A stretch of DNA of 64,000 nt from Bacteroidota bacterium (GCA_009773165.1 WOUZ01000005.1:186001-250000); one strand, 5' to 3'. Shown: positions 17,252 to 25,727, numbered from the stretch's first letter. Translations and numbers: made by a program. Notes: generated by a model from the letters alone, not told the origin.

Positions 17252-17772
17252 TGAAGATAATTATATTCACAAGCTTGCTTATGTTCTTTTCAAATACATT
17301 GACGGTTCTTGATGATTCAAGACTACTTTTCTTTCAGTTTGATGCCGACAAAACTGCACCTGATCAATTACAAAAACTATTGAAAACAAATCATTTTGAA
17401 TTAGAACCTGTTTTATCCGCTTATCTGGGAGTTGCCATTGCAGCTAAAGCTAACATGGAAAGCAGTCCCGTTTTAAAACTGAACAAGTTTAATGAAGGTA
17501 AAGCGTTAGTAGAGCAAGCCCTTGAAGATGATCCAACGAATGCTGAAATAAGACTTCTGCGATTGAGTATTCAAACTGAAGCTCCTTCGTTTTTATCATA
17601 CAATTCAAATATTGAAGGCGATAAGCGCTTTATAATCCAAATCCTCAAAACAAAAAAGGCACCCTTTAATGACAATGTTTTTCGTAGAAAAGTTTTAATA
17701 TTTTTGCAAAAGAAAGTGGTATTAAGCCCACAGGAAAAATATATAGTCGCAAACTTACTTCGATCAGCCTAA
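17251..17772 (+). CDS. Unknown exported protein within the carotenoid operon
   Basis: A 173-residue protein with an N-terminal hydrophobic stretch (residues 1-19) that looks like a signal peptide or membrane anchor. The rest is mostly helical, and the segment ALVEQALEDDPTNAEIRLLRL near residue 90 resembles a single TPR-like helix pair. It has no cyclase, hydroxylase or transferase motif and only one hydrophobic segment, so it is not a lycopene cyclase. It overlaps crtB by one base (TAATG) and is followed by idi after 22 bases, so it is co-translated with pigment genes. Function unknown. Confidence 0.7.
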   Translation: MKIIIFTSLLMFFSNTLTVLDDSRLLFFQFDADKTAPDQLQKLLKTNHFELEPVLSAYLGVAIAAKANMESSPVLKLNKFNEGKALVEQALEDDPTNAEIRLLRLSIQTEAPSFLSYNSNIEGDKRFIIQILKTKKAPFNDNVFRRKVLIFLQKKVVLSPQEKYIVANLLRSA

Positions 17773-17794
17773 AACTTTTAAAATTTCAAATGAC

Positions 17795-18331
17795 ATGACA
17801 GAAAATGAGTTTGTAGTTCTTGTTAACGAAAATGATGAAGATATTGGGCTGATGGAGAAGATGGAAGCCCATGAAAAAGGTGTCCTTCACCGGGCTTTTT
17901 CGATATTTCTATTCAACTCACATGGCGAAATGCTGCTTCAACAACGCGCTCATAGCAAGTATCATTCGCCTGGATTGTGGACTAATACCTGTTGTTCGCA
18001 TCCCAGACACAATGAATCGCTTGCACAAGCAACTAATCGCCGGCTTCTTGAAGAAATGGGAATGAAATGTGAGATGGAAGAACAGTTTCATTTCATTTAT
18101 AAGGCAGATGTTGGGCAGGGTTTGACAGAACATGAGCTGGATCATGTTTTTGTTGGAATAACAAACGACACTCCTTCCATTAACCCGACTGAAGTTGAAA
18201 GTTGGAAATACGCAACCATGGAATTCGTTCGGAGCGACATGAAACAGCATCCTGAGAAATACACTGTATGGTTCAGGATTGCTTTTGATGAAGTTGAAAA
18301 TTATTATAAAACAAAAAACATAAACATATGA
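17795..18331 (+). CDS. idi: Isopentenyl-diphosphate delta-isomerase (type 1)
   Basis: A 178-residue Nudix-fold enzyme interconverting IPP and DMAPP, the carotenoid precursors. Diagnostic features: VLHRAFSIFLFN near residue 29, LLQQRAHSKYHSPGLWTN, the active-site TNTCCSHPRH near residue 65, the Nudix-like RRLLEEMGM near residue 84, and TEHELDHVFVG with the catalytic glutamate near residue 113. Its stop overlaps the crtZ start by four bases. Confidence 0.95.
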   Translation: MTENEFVVLVNENDEDIGLMEKMEAHEKGVLHRAFSIFLFNSHGEMLLQQRAHSKYHSPGLWTNTCCSHPRHNESLAQATNRRLLEEMGMKCEMEEQFHFIYKADVGQGLTEHELDHVFVGITNDTPSINPTEVESWKYATMEFVRSDMKQHPEKYTVWFRIAFDEVENYYKTKNINI

Positions 18332-18789
18332 TAAGCTGGTATTTCGCTGCAATATTGACACTTGCTGCTTTTCTTTTCATGGAATTTGTTGCCTGGTTTT
18401 CACACAAATATGTGATGCACGGCTTCCTTTGGGTGCTTCATAAAGACCATCATATCCGCGATGGCCGAAAAGTAGAATGGAATGATGTGTTTGCTGTAAT
18501 TTTCGCAGTGCCTAGTTTTGTGTTCATTATAACAGGCATCGAAGCCGGATTCGACTGGAAGTTTTTCATTGGAGCAGGCATTGCTTTATATGGCTTAGCT
18601 TATTTTATCTTCCATGATGTTTTGGTTCACAGTAGATTACCATTTTTAGAAAAGTTCAGCAACCGTTATTTGAGAGCTACCATAACAGCTCATATGGATC
18701 ATCATAAACCAAACGCCATGTATAATTATGGTTTTTTGGTTGCGCCATTAAAATATTATAAAGAAGAGTGGGCAAAGCAAAAAAAATAA
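18328..18789 (+). CDS. crtZ: Beta-carotene hydroxylase (CrtZ, sterol-desaturase fold)
   Basis: A 153-residue integral membrane di-iron hydroxylase that adds the 3 and 3' hydroxyls of zeaxanthin-type carotenoids. Histidine boxes: HKYVMHG near residue 26, HKDHH near residue 38, HDVLVHSRL near residue 94 and HMDHH near residue 119. Four hydrophobic segments are present. It is the last gene of the carotenoid operon and is followed by a strong terminator. Its substrate needs beta-rings, yet no lycopene cyclase gene is visible in the window. Confidence 0.93.
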   Translation: MISWYFAAILTLAAFLFMEFVAWFSHKYVMHGFLWVLHKDHHIRDGRKVEWNDVFAVIFAVPSFVFIITGIEAGFDWKFFIGAGIALYGLAYFIFHDVLVHSRLPFLEKFSNRYLRATITAHMDHHKPNAMYNYGFLVAPLKYYKEEWAKQKK

Positions 18790-18814
18790 TTAATCGCATT
18801 CGAAAAAACAAGCG

Positions 18815-18846
18815 AAGAACCGACTCATAGCCGGTTCTTTTTTTTT
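18815..18846 (+). terminator. Intrinsic terminator of the carotenoid operon
   Basis: AAGAACCG (18815-18822) pairs with CGGTTCTT (18832-18839) around a nine-base loop and continues into nine consecutive T. Confidence 0.85.
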
Positions 18847-18870
18847 GCACAATGAAAAGACCTAAATAAT

Positions 18871-19332
18871 CTACGATTTCAATTCAATAAGCTGATTAGC
18901 AATTACATCAAGCAAAAAAACTTTTTCAAACCCTGACTCTACACTCGTATTATCCAGCTCCTTCAAAAAATCGTATGCCAGATTTTCAGGTTCACGAACA
19001 AAGACAATCAGCAGCCAGTTTGCATTCATACGCTTCGTTTGATACCTTAGACGTTTTGATTCCTTCTTTTCTAAAATGGGCAACAATGCTGATAAGAAAA
19101 CTACTTTAGAAATTTTTGATGGTAAAGTTCCCGAATAAACTTCAATGATTTTTTCCTGATAAATACGCGTAATTTCCACTCCGAGACTAAAATGACGTGA
19201 CCGAATAATGAAATCCGGTGATTCAGACTGAATGATTTTTCCATGAGGAATATCATTGCAAAGTTGTCTGAATTGATCAAAATAAGCACGTTCAACTTCC
19301 TGTTTTGATTTGATTCTGAAATTTGGAATCAT
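18871..19332 (-). CDS. Unknown protein, possibly of PD-(D/E)xK nuclease fold
   Basis: A 153-residue soluble protein. Residues 39-55 read PDFIIRSRHFSLGVEIT, which has the shape of a PD-(D/E)xK core (D40, then E53), but the usual lysine of the ExK pair is a threonine here (EIT). A basic helix (KRLRYQTKRMN) and a strand WLLIVFV follow. No DNA-recognition domain, methylase or toxin partner is adjacent. It is convergent with crtZ and has no clear promoter box. A catalytically altered nuclease-fold protein is my best guess; the function is unproven. Confidence 0.5.
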   Translation of the reverse strand: MIPNFRIKSKQEVERAYFDQFRQLCNDIPHGKIIQSESPDFIIRSRHFSLGVEITRIYQEKIIEVYSGTLPSKISKVVFLSALLPILEKKESKRLRYQTKRMNANWLLIVFVREPENLAYDFLKELDNTSVESGFEKVFLLDVIANQLIELKS

Positions 19333-19430
19333 GTGTAAACTATGTATTTACATATATTTAGTTAATACTTAATGTCAACATAACACTGTCAGAAGAGGGC
19401 ATTCCGTTCTTTGCACGATTATACAAATCT

Positions 19431-20285
19431 ATGCAAAATAAACGAAAAGTTGAAGTGGTGGTGCTGTCGGATATCCATTTGGGGACACGCGGTTGTCGCT
19501 CAAATGAGCTGTTAAGTTATTTAAAAACCATTCAGCCACAGATACTTATATTAAACGGAGATATAATTGATATGTGGCAGTTTAAGAAAAATTACTGGCC
19601 GGCATCCCACATGAAGGTTATCAAACATATCATAGGATTAGCTTCAAAAAAGACAAAGGTTTATTACATTACGGGCAACCACGATGAAGTTTTAAGACGA
19701 TTTGCAGGCTTCAAAATTGGTAACCTAAATATTGTAAATCAGCTCGTTATTGAACTTGATGGTAAGACACACTGGTTCTTTCACGGAGATGTTTTCGATG
19801 TAATAATGAAACACAGCAAACGGTTGGCAAAGGCAGGCGCAGTTGGTTATGACAGCCTCATTTGGATCAATACAATTGTAAACACGAGTCGCAACTGGCT
19901 TGGGCTTGGAAGAGTTTCACTATCAAAACGCATCAAGGACAATGTGAAATCAGCTGTAAAACACATTTACAATTTTGAGATAACCGCCGCTCAACTTGCA
20001 GCCTCAAAAGGATATCAGGCCATTGTTTGCGGTCATATTCATCAACCTGAAATTCGTAAGTCCGTCATAAACAATCAGGTAATCGATTACCTCAATTCAG
20101 GCGATTGGATCGAAAATATGAGCGCACTCGAATATATGGATGAAAAATGGACGATGTACCTGCATCAGGAAATGTTTGAACTATCAAATGAGGCTCATCA
20201 TGCAGATGATGAAGCTTCACTGCCAATAGAAGATATGAAAACTAAAGTTCTTTTTCAAAAGTTACTGGAGGAGTTTCAATCATGA
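19431..20285 (+). CDS. LpxH-like metallophosphoesterase
   Basis: A 284-residue calcineurin-type phosphoesterase. The metal-site motifs are complete: VVLSDIHLGTRG near residue 10, LNGDIIDMWQF near residue 43, ITGNHDEVLRR near residue 80, FHGDVFDVI near residue 116 and CGHIHQPE near residue 203. This set is typical of UDP-2,3-diacylglucosamine diphosphatases (LpxH-like) that remove UMP during lipid A synthesis, though LpxH proper is shorter (about 240 residues). Its stop overlaps the following glycosyltransferase start by four bases, so the two probably act on the same lipid or envelope product. Confidence 0.8.
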   Translation: MQNKRKVEVVVLSDIHLGTRGCRSNELLSYLKTIQPQILILNGDIIDMWQFKKNYWPASHMKVIKHIIGLASKKTKVYYITGNHDEVLRRFAGFKIGNLNIVNQLVIELDGKTHWFFHGDVFDVIMKHSKRLAKAGAVGYDSLIWINTIVNTSRNWLGLGRVSLSKRIKDNVKSAVKHIYNFEITAAQLAASKGYQAIVCGHIHQPEIRKSVINNQVIDYLNSGDWIENMSALEYMDEKWTMYLHQEMFELSNEAHHADDEASLPIEDMKTKVLFQKLLEEFQS

Positions 20286-21337
20286 AAATACTCTTCGCGA
20301 TACAAGGAACCGGCAATGGTCATCTGAGCCGCGCAATGACCCTTCTCCCCGAGCTTAAAAAATATGGTACAGTTGATTTACTAATAAGCGGAACAAAAGC
20401 TAATCTTAATGTAAATGAATTTGTAAGCTATCATTACAAAGGCTTAAGTTTCAGTTATGGAAAATTTGGTGGAATCGATTTTAAAAAAACATTTAGCGAG
20501 GCAAAAATATCACGTCTGATCAAAGAGTACGAAACACTTCCTGTTGAAAACTATGATCTTGTAATAAATGATTTTGAACCACTTACGGCCTGGGCATGCA
20601 AAATAAAACAAATACCATGCATTGGATTAAGCCATCAATCAGCTTTGTTCGAACCCGGTGTACCTTTACCACAGGATAGTGATGTAATTGGAAGTTTTAT
20701 TTTAAAACATTTTGCTCCTGTTCCGGATGCCGTAAGTTTTCATTTCCAGACATATAGCCCTAACATTTTTACTCCTGTAATAAGAGAGGATTTGCGGAAC
20801 TGTCAACGTAGTGACAACGGTCATATCACGGTTTACCTACCAGCTTATGATGAGCATTTCCTTTCTGAGATTTTTAGTTCACTAAAAGGTGTACATATAG
20901 AGATATTCTCAAAATCAATGGCACACCACTTGGTTAATTCAAAAATCAAAGTACTTCCCATCGAAAAAGATCGTTTTGCTTCGAGCATGGCTTCGGCACA
21001 TGCAGTTATTTGTGGTGCAGGATTTGAAACCCCATCAGAAGCTCTTTTTCTCAATAAAAAGCTGCTTGTTGTTCCAATGAAGAACCAATATGAACAACAA
21101 TGCAATGCAGCTGCTTTAGCCGATGCTGGTGTTCTGGTGCTTCAAAGCATTCAAAATGACAGTGCAACAAAGATTCAGGATTGGCTCGAAAACAGCTCTG
21201 CTATTCATTTCGACTATCCTGATCAGAATGAATTGATTTTCAAGGAACTTTTTAAGAAATTTGAAACTCAACAAGCAAATCAATTACCAAAAAAAGAGCG
21301 ATTGAAACCTCAACCGCTCTTTCAAAAGTTCTTTTGA
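20282..21337 (+). CDS. Glycosyltransferase, GT-B fold (MurG/MJ1255-like)
   Basis: A 351-residue GT-B-type glycosyltransferase. The N-terminus MKILFAIQGTGNGHLSRAM is the nucleotide-sugar transferase opening seen in MurG-like and MJ1255-like proteins. The C-terminal domain has AHAVICGAGFETPSEAL near residue 240 and KKLLVVPMKNQYEQQCNA near residue 260, the donor-sugar binding loop. It has no membrane segment. It is coupled by a four-base overlap to the LpxH-like phosphatase. The last ~15 codons double as the terminator for the convergent lipoprotein gene. The substrate is unknown. Confidence 0.82.
   Translation: MKILFAIQGTGNGHLSRAMTLLPELKKYGTVDLLISGTKANLNVNEFVSYHYKGLSFSYGKFGGIDFKKTFSEAKISRLIKEYETLPVENYDLVINDFEPLTAWACKIKQIPCIGLSHQSALFEPGVPLPQDSDVIGSFILKHFAPVPDAVSFHFQTYSPNIFTPVIREDLRNCQRSDNGHITVYLPAYDEHFLSEIFSSLKGVHIEIFSKSMAHHLVNSKIKVLPIEKDRFASSMASAHAVICGAGFETPSEALFLNKKLLVVPMKNQYEQQCNAAALADAGVLVLQSIQNDSATKIQDWLENSSAIHFDYPDQNELIFKELFKKFETQQANQLPKKERLKPQPLFQKFF
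21288..21321 (-). terminator. Strong minus-strand terminator inside the 3' end of the glycosyltransferase gene
   Basis: On the minus strand a 12-base stem (21310-21321 with 21294-21305, one G-U pair, four-base loop) runs into seven T. It lies 50 bases past the lipoprotein stop and entirely inside the convergent glycosyltransferase coding region. Confidence 0.8.
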
Positions 21338-21371
21338 ACTTCGTTATTTCACTTTGATATTTTACTGTAAT

Positions 21372-21959
21372 CTAAAGCAGATGTTTTATTTCGATAAAAC
21401 CAGGATATGGTATGGCATTCAAGCCTACAAGAATATAAGGTTTCACTTTAAATAATAACTCTACCTGTTTGCTATTGTTTCCGGTAAGTTTAAAACCGAG
21501 ATTTGAAACAGCATCAGCACTTTGACCCGACATCGCCTTAAAAAGTTCAACCTGAACAGGTAAAGGGATTTCTATTGCTTGTCCGCTTTCAATGGTATAG
21601 CGCTGATTCAGTTGCCCTGATAGCAATTCAACACCGTCAATAAAAACCGAATAATCCATTCGTGACAGAGCAGCAGGCTTTGTATTTGGATTATTAACAT
21701 TTACCAACAGATTGAATTTCAATGGCATATTTTTCTGAAAAGCAGCATTTGCCAATTGCATAATCTGACCCGTATTTAAATCAGACGATCGCATACCGTC
21801 GCGCAATTCAATACCTGCCAGATTAACAGCATCAACTCCATTGATTTCAAACTCACATTCTTTCAACCGGCTTATACTACCCGCTTGCTGAATAACATCA
21901 CATGATGTAACCAACATCGTAGTTAACATCATGATAATAAAATAGTTGAGTTTTCTCAC
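21372..21959 (-). CDS. Lipoprotein with a LEA-2/WHy-like domain
   Basis: A 195-residue lipoprotein. The signal peptide ends in a lipobox (LVTSC, Cys near residue 20). The body has an alternating beta pattern, with FNLLVNVNNPNTKPAALSRM near residue 80, DYSVFIDGVELLSGQL and a C-terminal FKVKPYI, resembling the LEA-2/WHy immunoglobulin-like domain found in stress and envelope proteins. It starts only five bases after the typA stop, so it is co-transcribed with typA. Function unknown. Confidence 0.75.
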   Translation of the reverse strand: MRKLNYFIIMMLTTMLVTSCDVIQQAGSISRLKECEFEINGVDAVNLAGIELRDGMRSSDLNTGQIMQLANAAFQKNMPLKFNLLVNVNNPNTKPAALSRMDYSVFIDGVELLSGQLNQRYTIESGQAIEIPLPVQVELFKAMSGQSADAVSNLGFKLTGNNSKQVELLFKVKPYILVGLNAIPYPGFIEIKHLL

Positions 21960-21964
21960 AATGC

Positions 21965-23770
21965 CTAGCTTGATTTGTTCTGGCGTTTACGATCTGTTTC
22001 ATCGAGAATAATTTTTCTCAAACGTAATGATCGTGGAGTTACTTCTAGGTATTCATCATCACGGATATTTTCCATGAATTCTTCGAGAGAGAAACGTATA
22101 GCAGGGATAATGAGCACTTTTTCATCTGATCCAGAAGCACGCATATTGGTGAGTTTCTTTGTTTTACAAACATTAACAACCAAATCAGTAGCACGGTTAT
22201 TCTCACCAATAACCTGACCCATATATACATCTTCGTTCGGGTGAACATAAAACTGACCTCTGTCTTGTAATTTCCAGATCGAAAAAGGAATTGCAGTACC
22301 TGTATCAAGCGAAATCAACGCACCGTTGTTACGGGCTGCCAATTCCCCTTTCCAGGGTTCGAAATCTTTAAAGCGATGCGCTATAATAGCTTCACCTTCA
22401 GTTACAGTAAGTACATTGTTACGAAGTCCGATGATACCTCTTGAAGGAATATTGAATTCAAGATGCATGCGGTCGCCTTTTGGGTGCATTTCGATCAATT
22501 CACCTTTGCGCATACTCACTTGCTCGATAACTTTTCCGGCAAAATCTTCCGGTACAAGGATTGTCAAAGATTCAATTGGCTCATGTTTCTGACCATCAAT
22601 AGTTTTAATAATTACTTTAGGCTGACCAAGTTGGAACTCATATCCTTCACGTCGCATGGTTTCAATAAGGATACTCAAGTGAAGAATACCACGGCCATAA
22701 ACGAGCATTGCATCAGGTGACTCCGTATCTTCAACCCTTAAAGCGAGATTTTTCTCAATCTCTTTCATTAAGCGATCACGCAAATGGCGCGATGTAACAT
22801 ATTTGCCTTCTTTACCAAAAAATGGTGAGTTGTTGATAGTGAACAACATACTCATTGTTGGTTCTTCAATCCGGATTGGAGGCAGACCTTCAGGTTTTTC
22901 AAAATCGGCAACAGTATCTCCAATTTCAAAATCTTCAATTCCCATCAAAGCAATGATATCGCCTGAGTGTACCGGAGTTTTAATCCGCTCTTTTCCAAGG
23001 CCTTCAAAGGTATAAAGCTCCTTAATAGTTGATTTTGTAACAGATCCATCACGTTTAACCAACGAAACATTCATTCCGGCTTGTAAAGTTCCTCGTAAGA
23101 GCCTTCCTACAGCAATTCTACCAACATATGAGCTGTAATCGAGTGAGGTGATTTGCAGCTGTGGAGTTCCTTCAACATTTTTTGTTTTCGGAATATGTTT
23201 AAGAATGGTGTCAAGCAAGTAAGAAACATCTGTTGTGATATTCTCCCAATGGTCTGACATCCAGCCATTTTTGGAGGATCCGTAAACAGTGGGGAAATCA
23301 AGTTGGTCTTCAGTAGCACCCAGATTAAACATCAAATCAAACACCGCTTCCTGAACTTCATCAGGGCGGCAATTGGGTTTATCAACTTTATTAATGACAA
23401 CAATAGGTTTTAAGCCCAACTCAACAGCTTTTTGCAACACGAAACGTGTTTGAGGCATAGGCCCTTCAAATGCATCTACCAGCAATAAAACGCCATCTGC
23501 CATATTGAGCACACGTTCAACTTCACCTCCAAAGTCGGCGTGACCAGGGGTATCAATGATATTAATTTTTGTTTCTTTATAACGTACCGAAACATTTTTA
23601 GCTAAAATGGTAATTCCTCTTTCGCGCTCCAGATCGTTATTATCAAGGATTAAATCCTCCACTTCCTGATTGTCGCGAAACAATCTTACTTGATATAAAA
23701 GTCGGTCAACCAAGGTAGTTTTTCCGTGGTCAACGTGTGCAATAATTGCAATATTTCTGATTTCGTGCAT
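21965..23770 (-). CDS. typA: Ribosome-associated translational GTPase TypA/BipA
   Basis: A 601-residue GTPase of the elongation-factor family that helps 50S assembly and stress adaptation. G motifs: G1 IIAHVDHGKTTL near residue 8, switch/G2 RERGITILAKN near residue 49, G3 DTPGHADFGGEVER near residue 73, and G4 VINKVDKP near residue 126. The EF-G-like domains III and V are followed by the BipA-specific C-terminus (RNNVLTVTEGEAII; ATDLVVNVCKTKKLTNMRAS). Normal length. Its promoter region is shared with the divergent lplA gene. Confidence 0.97.
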   Translation of the reverse strand: MHEIRNIAIIAHVDHGKTTLVDRLLYQVRLFRDNQEVEDLILDNNDLERERGITILAKNVSVRYKETKINIIDTPGHADFGGEVERVLNMADGVLLLVDAFEGPMPQTRFVLQKAVELGLKPIVVINKVDKPNCRPDEVQEAVFDLMFNLGATEDQLDFPTVYGSSKNGWMSDHWENITTDVSYLLDTILKHIPKTKNVEGTPQLQITSLDYSSYVGRIAVGRLLRGTLQAGMNVSLVKRDGSVTKSTIKELYTFEGLGKERIKTPVHSGDIIALMGIEDFEIGDTVADFEKPEGLPPIRIEEPTMSMLFTINNSPFFGKEGKYVTSRHLRDRLMKEIEKNLALRVEDTESPDAMLVYGRGILHLSILIETMRREGYEFQLGQPKVIIKTIDGQKHEPIESLTILVPEDFAGKVIEQVSMRKGELIEMHPKGDRMHLEFNIPSRGIIGLRNNVLTVTEGEAIIAHRFKDFEPWKGELAARNNGALISLDTGTAIPFSIWKLQDRGQFYVHPNEDVYMGQVIGENNRATDLVVNVCKTKKLTNMRASGSDEKVLIIPAIRFSLEEFMENIRDDEYLEVTPRSLRLRKIILDETDRKRQNKSS

Positions 23771-23794
23771 ATTAGGCTTTTAAATTTAAGCGTG

Positions 23795-23802
23795 CAAAAT
23801 TA
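23795..23802 (-). promoter_or_regulatory. Probable -7 box (TAATTTTG) before typA
   Basis: An exact TAnnTTTG octamer on the minus strand, 24 bases upstream of the typA ATG. Confidence 0.45.
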
Positions 23803-23837
23803 GTCTAAAGTTCTGAGCTACGGGGTTAAAAAAGGTT

Positions 23838-23845
23838 TAATTTTG
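23838..23845 (+). promoter_or_regulatory. Probable -7 box (TAATTTTG) before lplA
   Basis: The same octamer on the plus strand, 35 bases upstream of the lplA ATG. It makes a divergent promoter pair with the typA box. Confidence 0.45.
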
Positions 23846-23880
23846 CAATTATCCATCAAAGCATCCCTTTTTCTGCATAT

Positions 23881-24849
23881 ATGATCCTGATTGAAAAAAA
23901 TTCGAATGATCCATATTTTAATGTTGCTGCAGAAGAGTTTGTAGTCAAACATATTCAGGATGAAGTATTTATGCTTTGGAAAAACAACAATTGTCTGGTT
24001 GTTGGAAAGCATCAGAATACGATTGCAGAACTGAATTATCCTTTTCTTCATTCAGAAAACATTCCGGTAGTGCGTCGAATTTCGGGCGGAGGAACAGTTT
24101 TTCAAGGTGTCGGAAATATTAATTACAGTTTTATAACCAATGCAAAGGAGGGTGAAGAAAAAATAAATTTTAAACGATTTACTCATCCTGTCTTGCAGTT
24201 TTTGAGTTCGCTGGGTGTAAATGCTGAGCTAATGGGTAAAAGTAGTCTTGCGATAAATGGTCTCAAATTTTCAGGCAATGCTGCTCATGTACACCGCAAT
24301 CGAAGTCTTCACCACGGAACAATGCTGTTTGATGCAGACTTACATTTGGTTAATAAGTCAATTGAAGCAAAGCATGATGCTTATCAATCCAAAGCAATAC
24401 TGTCAAACAGAGCCGAAATTGCTAATATCCGCCCGTATTTGCATCATGATTTAAAATTGGAAGATTTTGAATCTGCATTTAAGGAACATATTTGTAACAA
24501 ATTCAATATTGATCTGGAGAGGAGTTTTACAAACGGAGAGCTAGAAGTATTAAACCAAATGGTAACTGATAAATACAGCAAATGGGAATGGAACTTTGGT
24601 TATTCTCCGGATTATTCTTTAAAACGCGACCTTCAGGTTAATGATCAAAAATATGGCCTTCAATTAATTGTTTCAAAAGGAATAATTCAACACATACAAA
24701 TTATTGAACAACCTGCGTTTACAACTTTTTATCCAGAAATATTTATTGGGTTAAGGCACTCATTCAATGACATTTATCAAACACTTATAGAGAAATATCC
24801 GGCATTTGGTATTCAATATGCTAACCAAATTGCCTTTCAATTGTTATAA
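23881..24849 (+). CDS. lplA: Lipoate-protein ligase A
   Basis: A 322-residue lipoate ligase that activates free lipoate with ATP and attaches it to the lipoyl domains of 2-oxoacid dehydrogenases or GcvH. Motifs: NPYFNVAAEEF-like DPYFNVAAEEFV near residue 10, RRISGGGTVFQGVGNINYSF near residue 60 (lipoyl-AMP binding), the LKFSGNAAHV segment near residue 122 and HHGTMLFDADL near residue 140. The C-terminal accessory domain is present (WEWNFGYSPDY). Full length. Confidence 0.93.
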   Translation: MILIEKNSNDPYFNVAAEEFVVKHIQDEVFMLWKNNNCLVVGKHQNTIAELNYPFLHSENIPVVRRISGGGTVFQGVGNINYSFITNAKEGEEKINFKRFTHPVLQFLSSLGVNAELMGKSSLAINGLKFSGNAAHVHRNRSLHHGTMLFDADLHLVNKSIEAKHDAYQSKAILSNRAEIANIRPYLHHDLKLEDFESAFKEHICNKFNIDLERSFTNGELEVLNQMVTDKYSKWEWNFGYSPDYSLKRDLQVNDQKYGLQLIVSKGIIQHIQIIEQPAFTTFYPEIFIGLRHSFNDIYQTLIEKYPAFGIQYANQIAFQLL

Positions 24850-24870
24850 TCATTCACAAATAAAACTAAT

Positions 24871-25671
24871 ATGCAAGCAGAATTAATTTTTAACCGTCTT
24901 TGGAAAGACTACACAGGTCAAAATCCTTCCGTTCAGGCCATTTATGATCTCTTCGTATCAAGAGGTGAAACAGTAGCAAACGACCACATTGCTTTTCGCA
25001 CATTTGATGACCCAAGAATTGGCATAGAAGTGCTGGCAAAGGTATTTGTTGATGCAGGTTACACTTATAAAGGTGATTATCACTTCGAATCTAAACACTT
25101 GTATGCCAAGCATTATGAAATGGAAGGACAACCCCGTGTTTTTATCTCTCAGTTGATAACAGCAGATTTTAGCCCCTTCCTTCAAAAAACAGTCAAATCA
25201 CTTGTTGACAGTATTCCAGATAACCTTCTAGGTTCAAACGAGTTGATCTACAGCGGCAATGTTTGGGGACAGCCATCTTATGAGGTTTACGAAGAATTAC
25301 GTAAAGAGTCGGAATATGCTGCATGGCTTTATGTTAACGGATTTTGCGCCAACCACTTCACGGTGAGTGTAAATCATTTAAAGAGTTTACCTTCATTAGA
25401 AGCTGTAAATGAGCTACTTAAAGAAAGTGGATTTCGTTTAAATGATTCAGGAGGTGAAATCAAAGGCACACCTGCCGAATTGTTGGAACAATCGAGTATC
25501 AGATCAGAGATGATTCAGGTTAATTTCAGTGATGGATTATATGAAATTCCAGGCTGTTATTACGAATTCGCTCGTCGTTATCCTGATGCTGATGGCAAAC
25601 TTTATTCAGGATTCATAGCCAAATCGGCTGATAAAATTTTTGAGAGCACCGATAAAGTGGAAAATAGCTAA
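24871..25671 (+). CDS. DUF1338 / HglS-like metal-dependent oxygenase family protein
   Basis: A 266-residue DUF1338 protein. The family includes HglS (YdcJ), an Fe(II)-dependent 2-oxoadipate dioxygenase/decarboxylase of lysine catabolism, and plant homologues. Visible hallmarks are the N-terminal NDHIAFRTFDDPRIG (putative metal His39), ANHFTVSVNHLKSLPS near residue 162, and a C-terminal IPGCYYEFARRYPD that carries the expected glutamate. It is shorter than HglS itself. It lies 21 bases after lplA, probably in the same transcript. The substrate here is an inference. Confidence 0.8.
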   Translation: MQAELIFNRLWKDYTGQNPSVQAIYDLFVSRGETVANDHIAFRTFDDPRIGIEVLAKVFVDAGYTYKGDYHFESKHLYAKHYEMEGQPRVFISQLITADFSPFLQKTVKSLVDSIPDNLLGSNELIYSGNVWGQPSYEVYEELRKESEYAAWLYVNGFCANHFTVSVNHLKSLPSLEAVNELLKESGFRLNDSGGEIKGTPAELLEQSSIRSEMIQVNFSDGLYEIPGCYYEFARRYPDADGKLYSGFIAKSADKIFESTDKVENS

Positions 25672-25702
25672 TTGAAGCTAAAAAGTCGCTTTAATACTTT
25701 TT
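25672..25702 (+). promoter_or_regulatory. Promoter (TTG, 20 bases, TACTTTTT) before the FAD/Fe-S gene
   Basis: TTG at 25672-25674 and TACTTTTT at 25695-25702 (seven of eight to TAnnTTTG) are separated by 20 bases and lie 25 bases before the ATG, directly after the DUF1338 stop. Confidence 0.5.
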
Positions 25703-25727
25703 AAAAGAAAAACTTCACACGACAACT

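Noticed and set aside
17251-17772. Missing lycopene cyclase
   Set aside because: It has one hydrophobic segment and none of the cyclase motifs; both the flavin-type and heterodimeric cyclases look different.
18871-19332. Restriction-modification or toxin-antitoxin system
   Set aside because: No methylase, specificity or antitoxin gene is adjacent, and the catalytic lysine is not seen.
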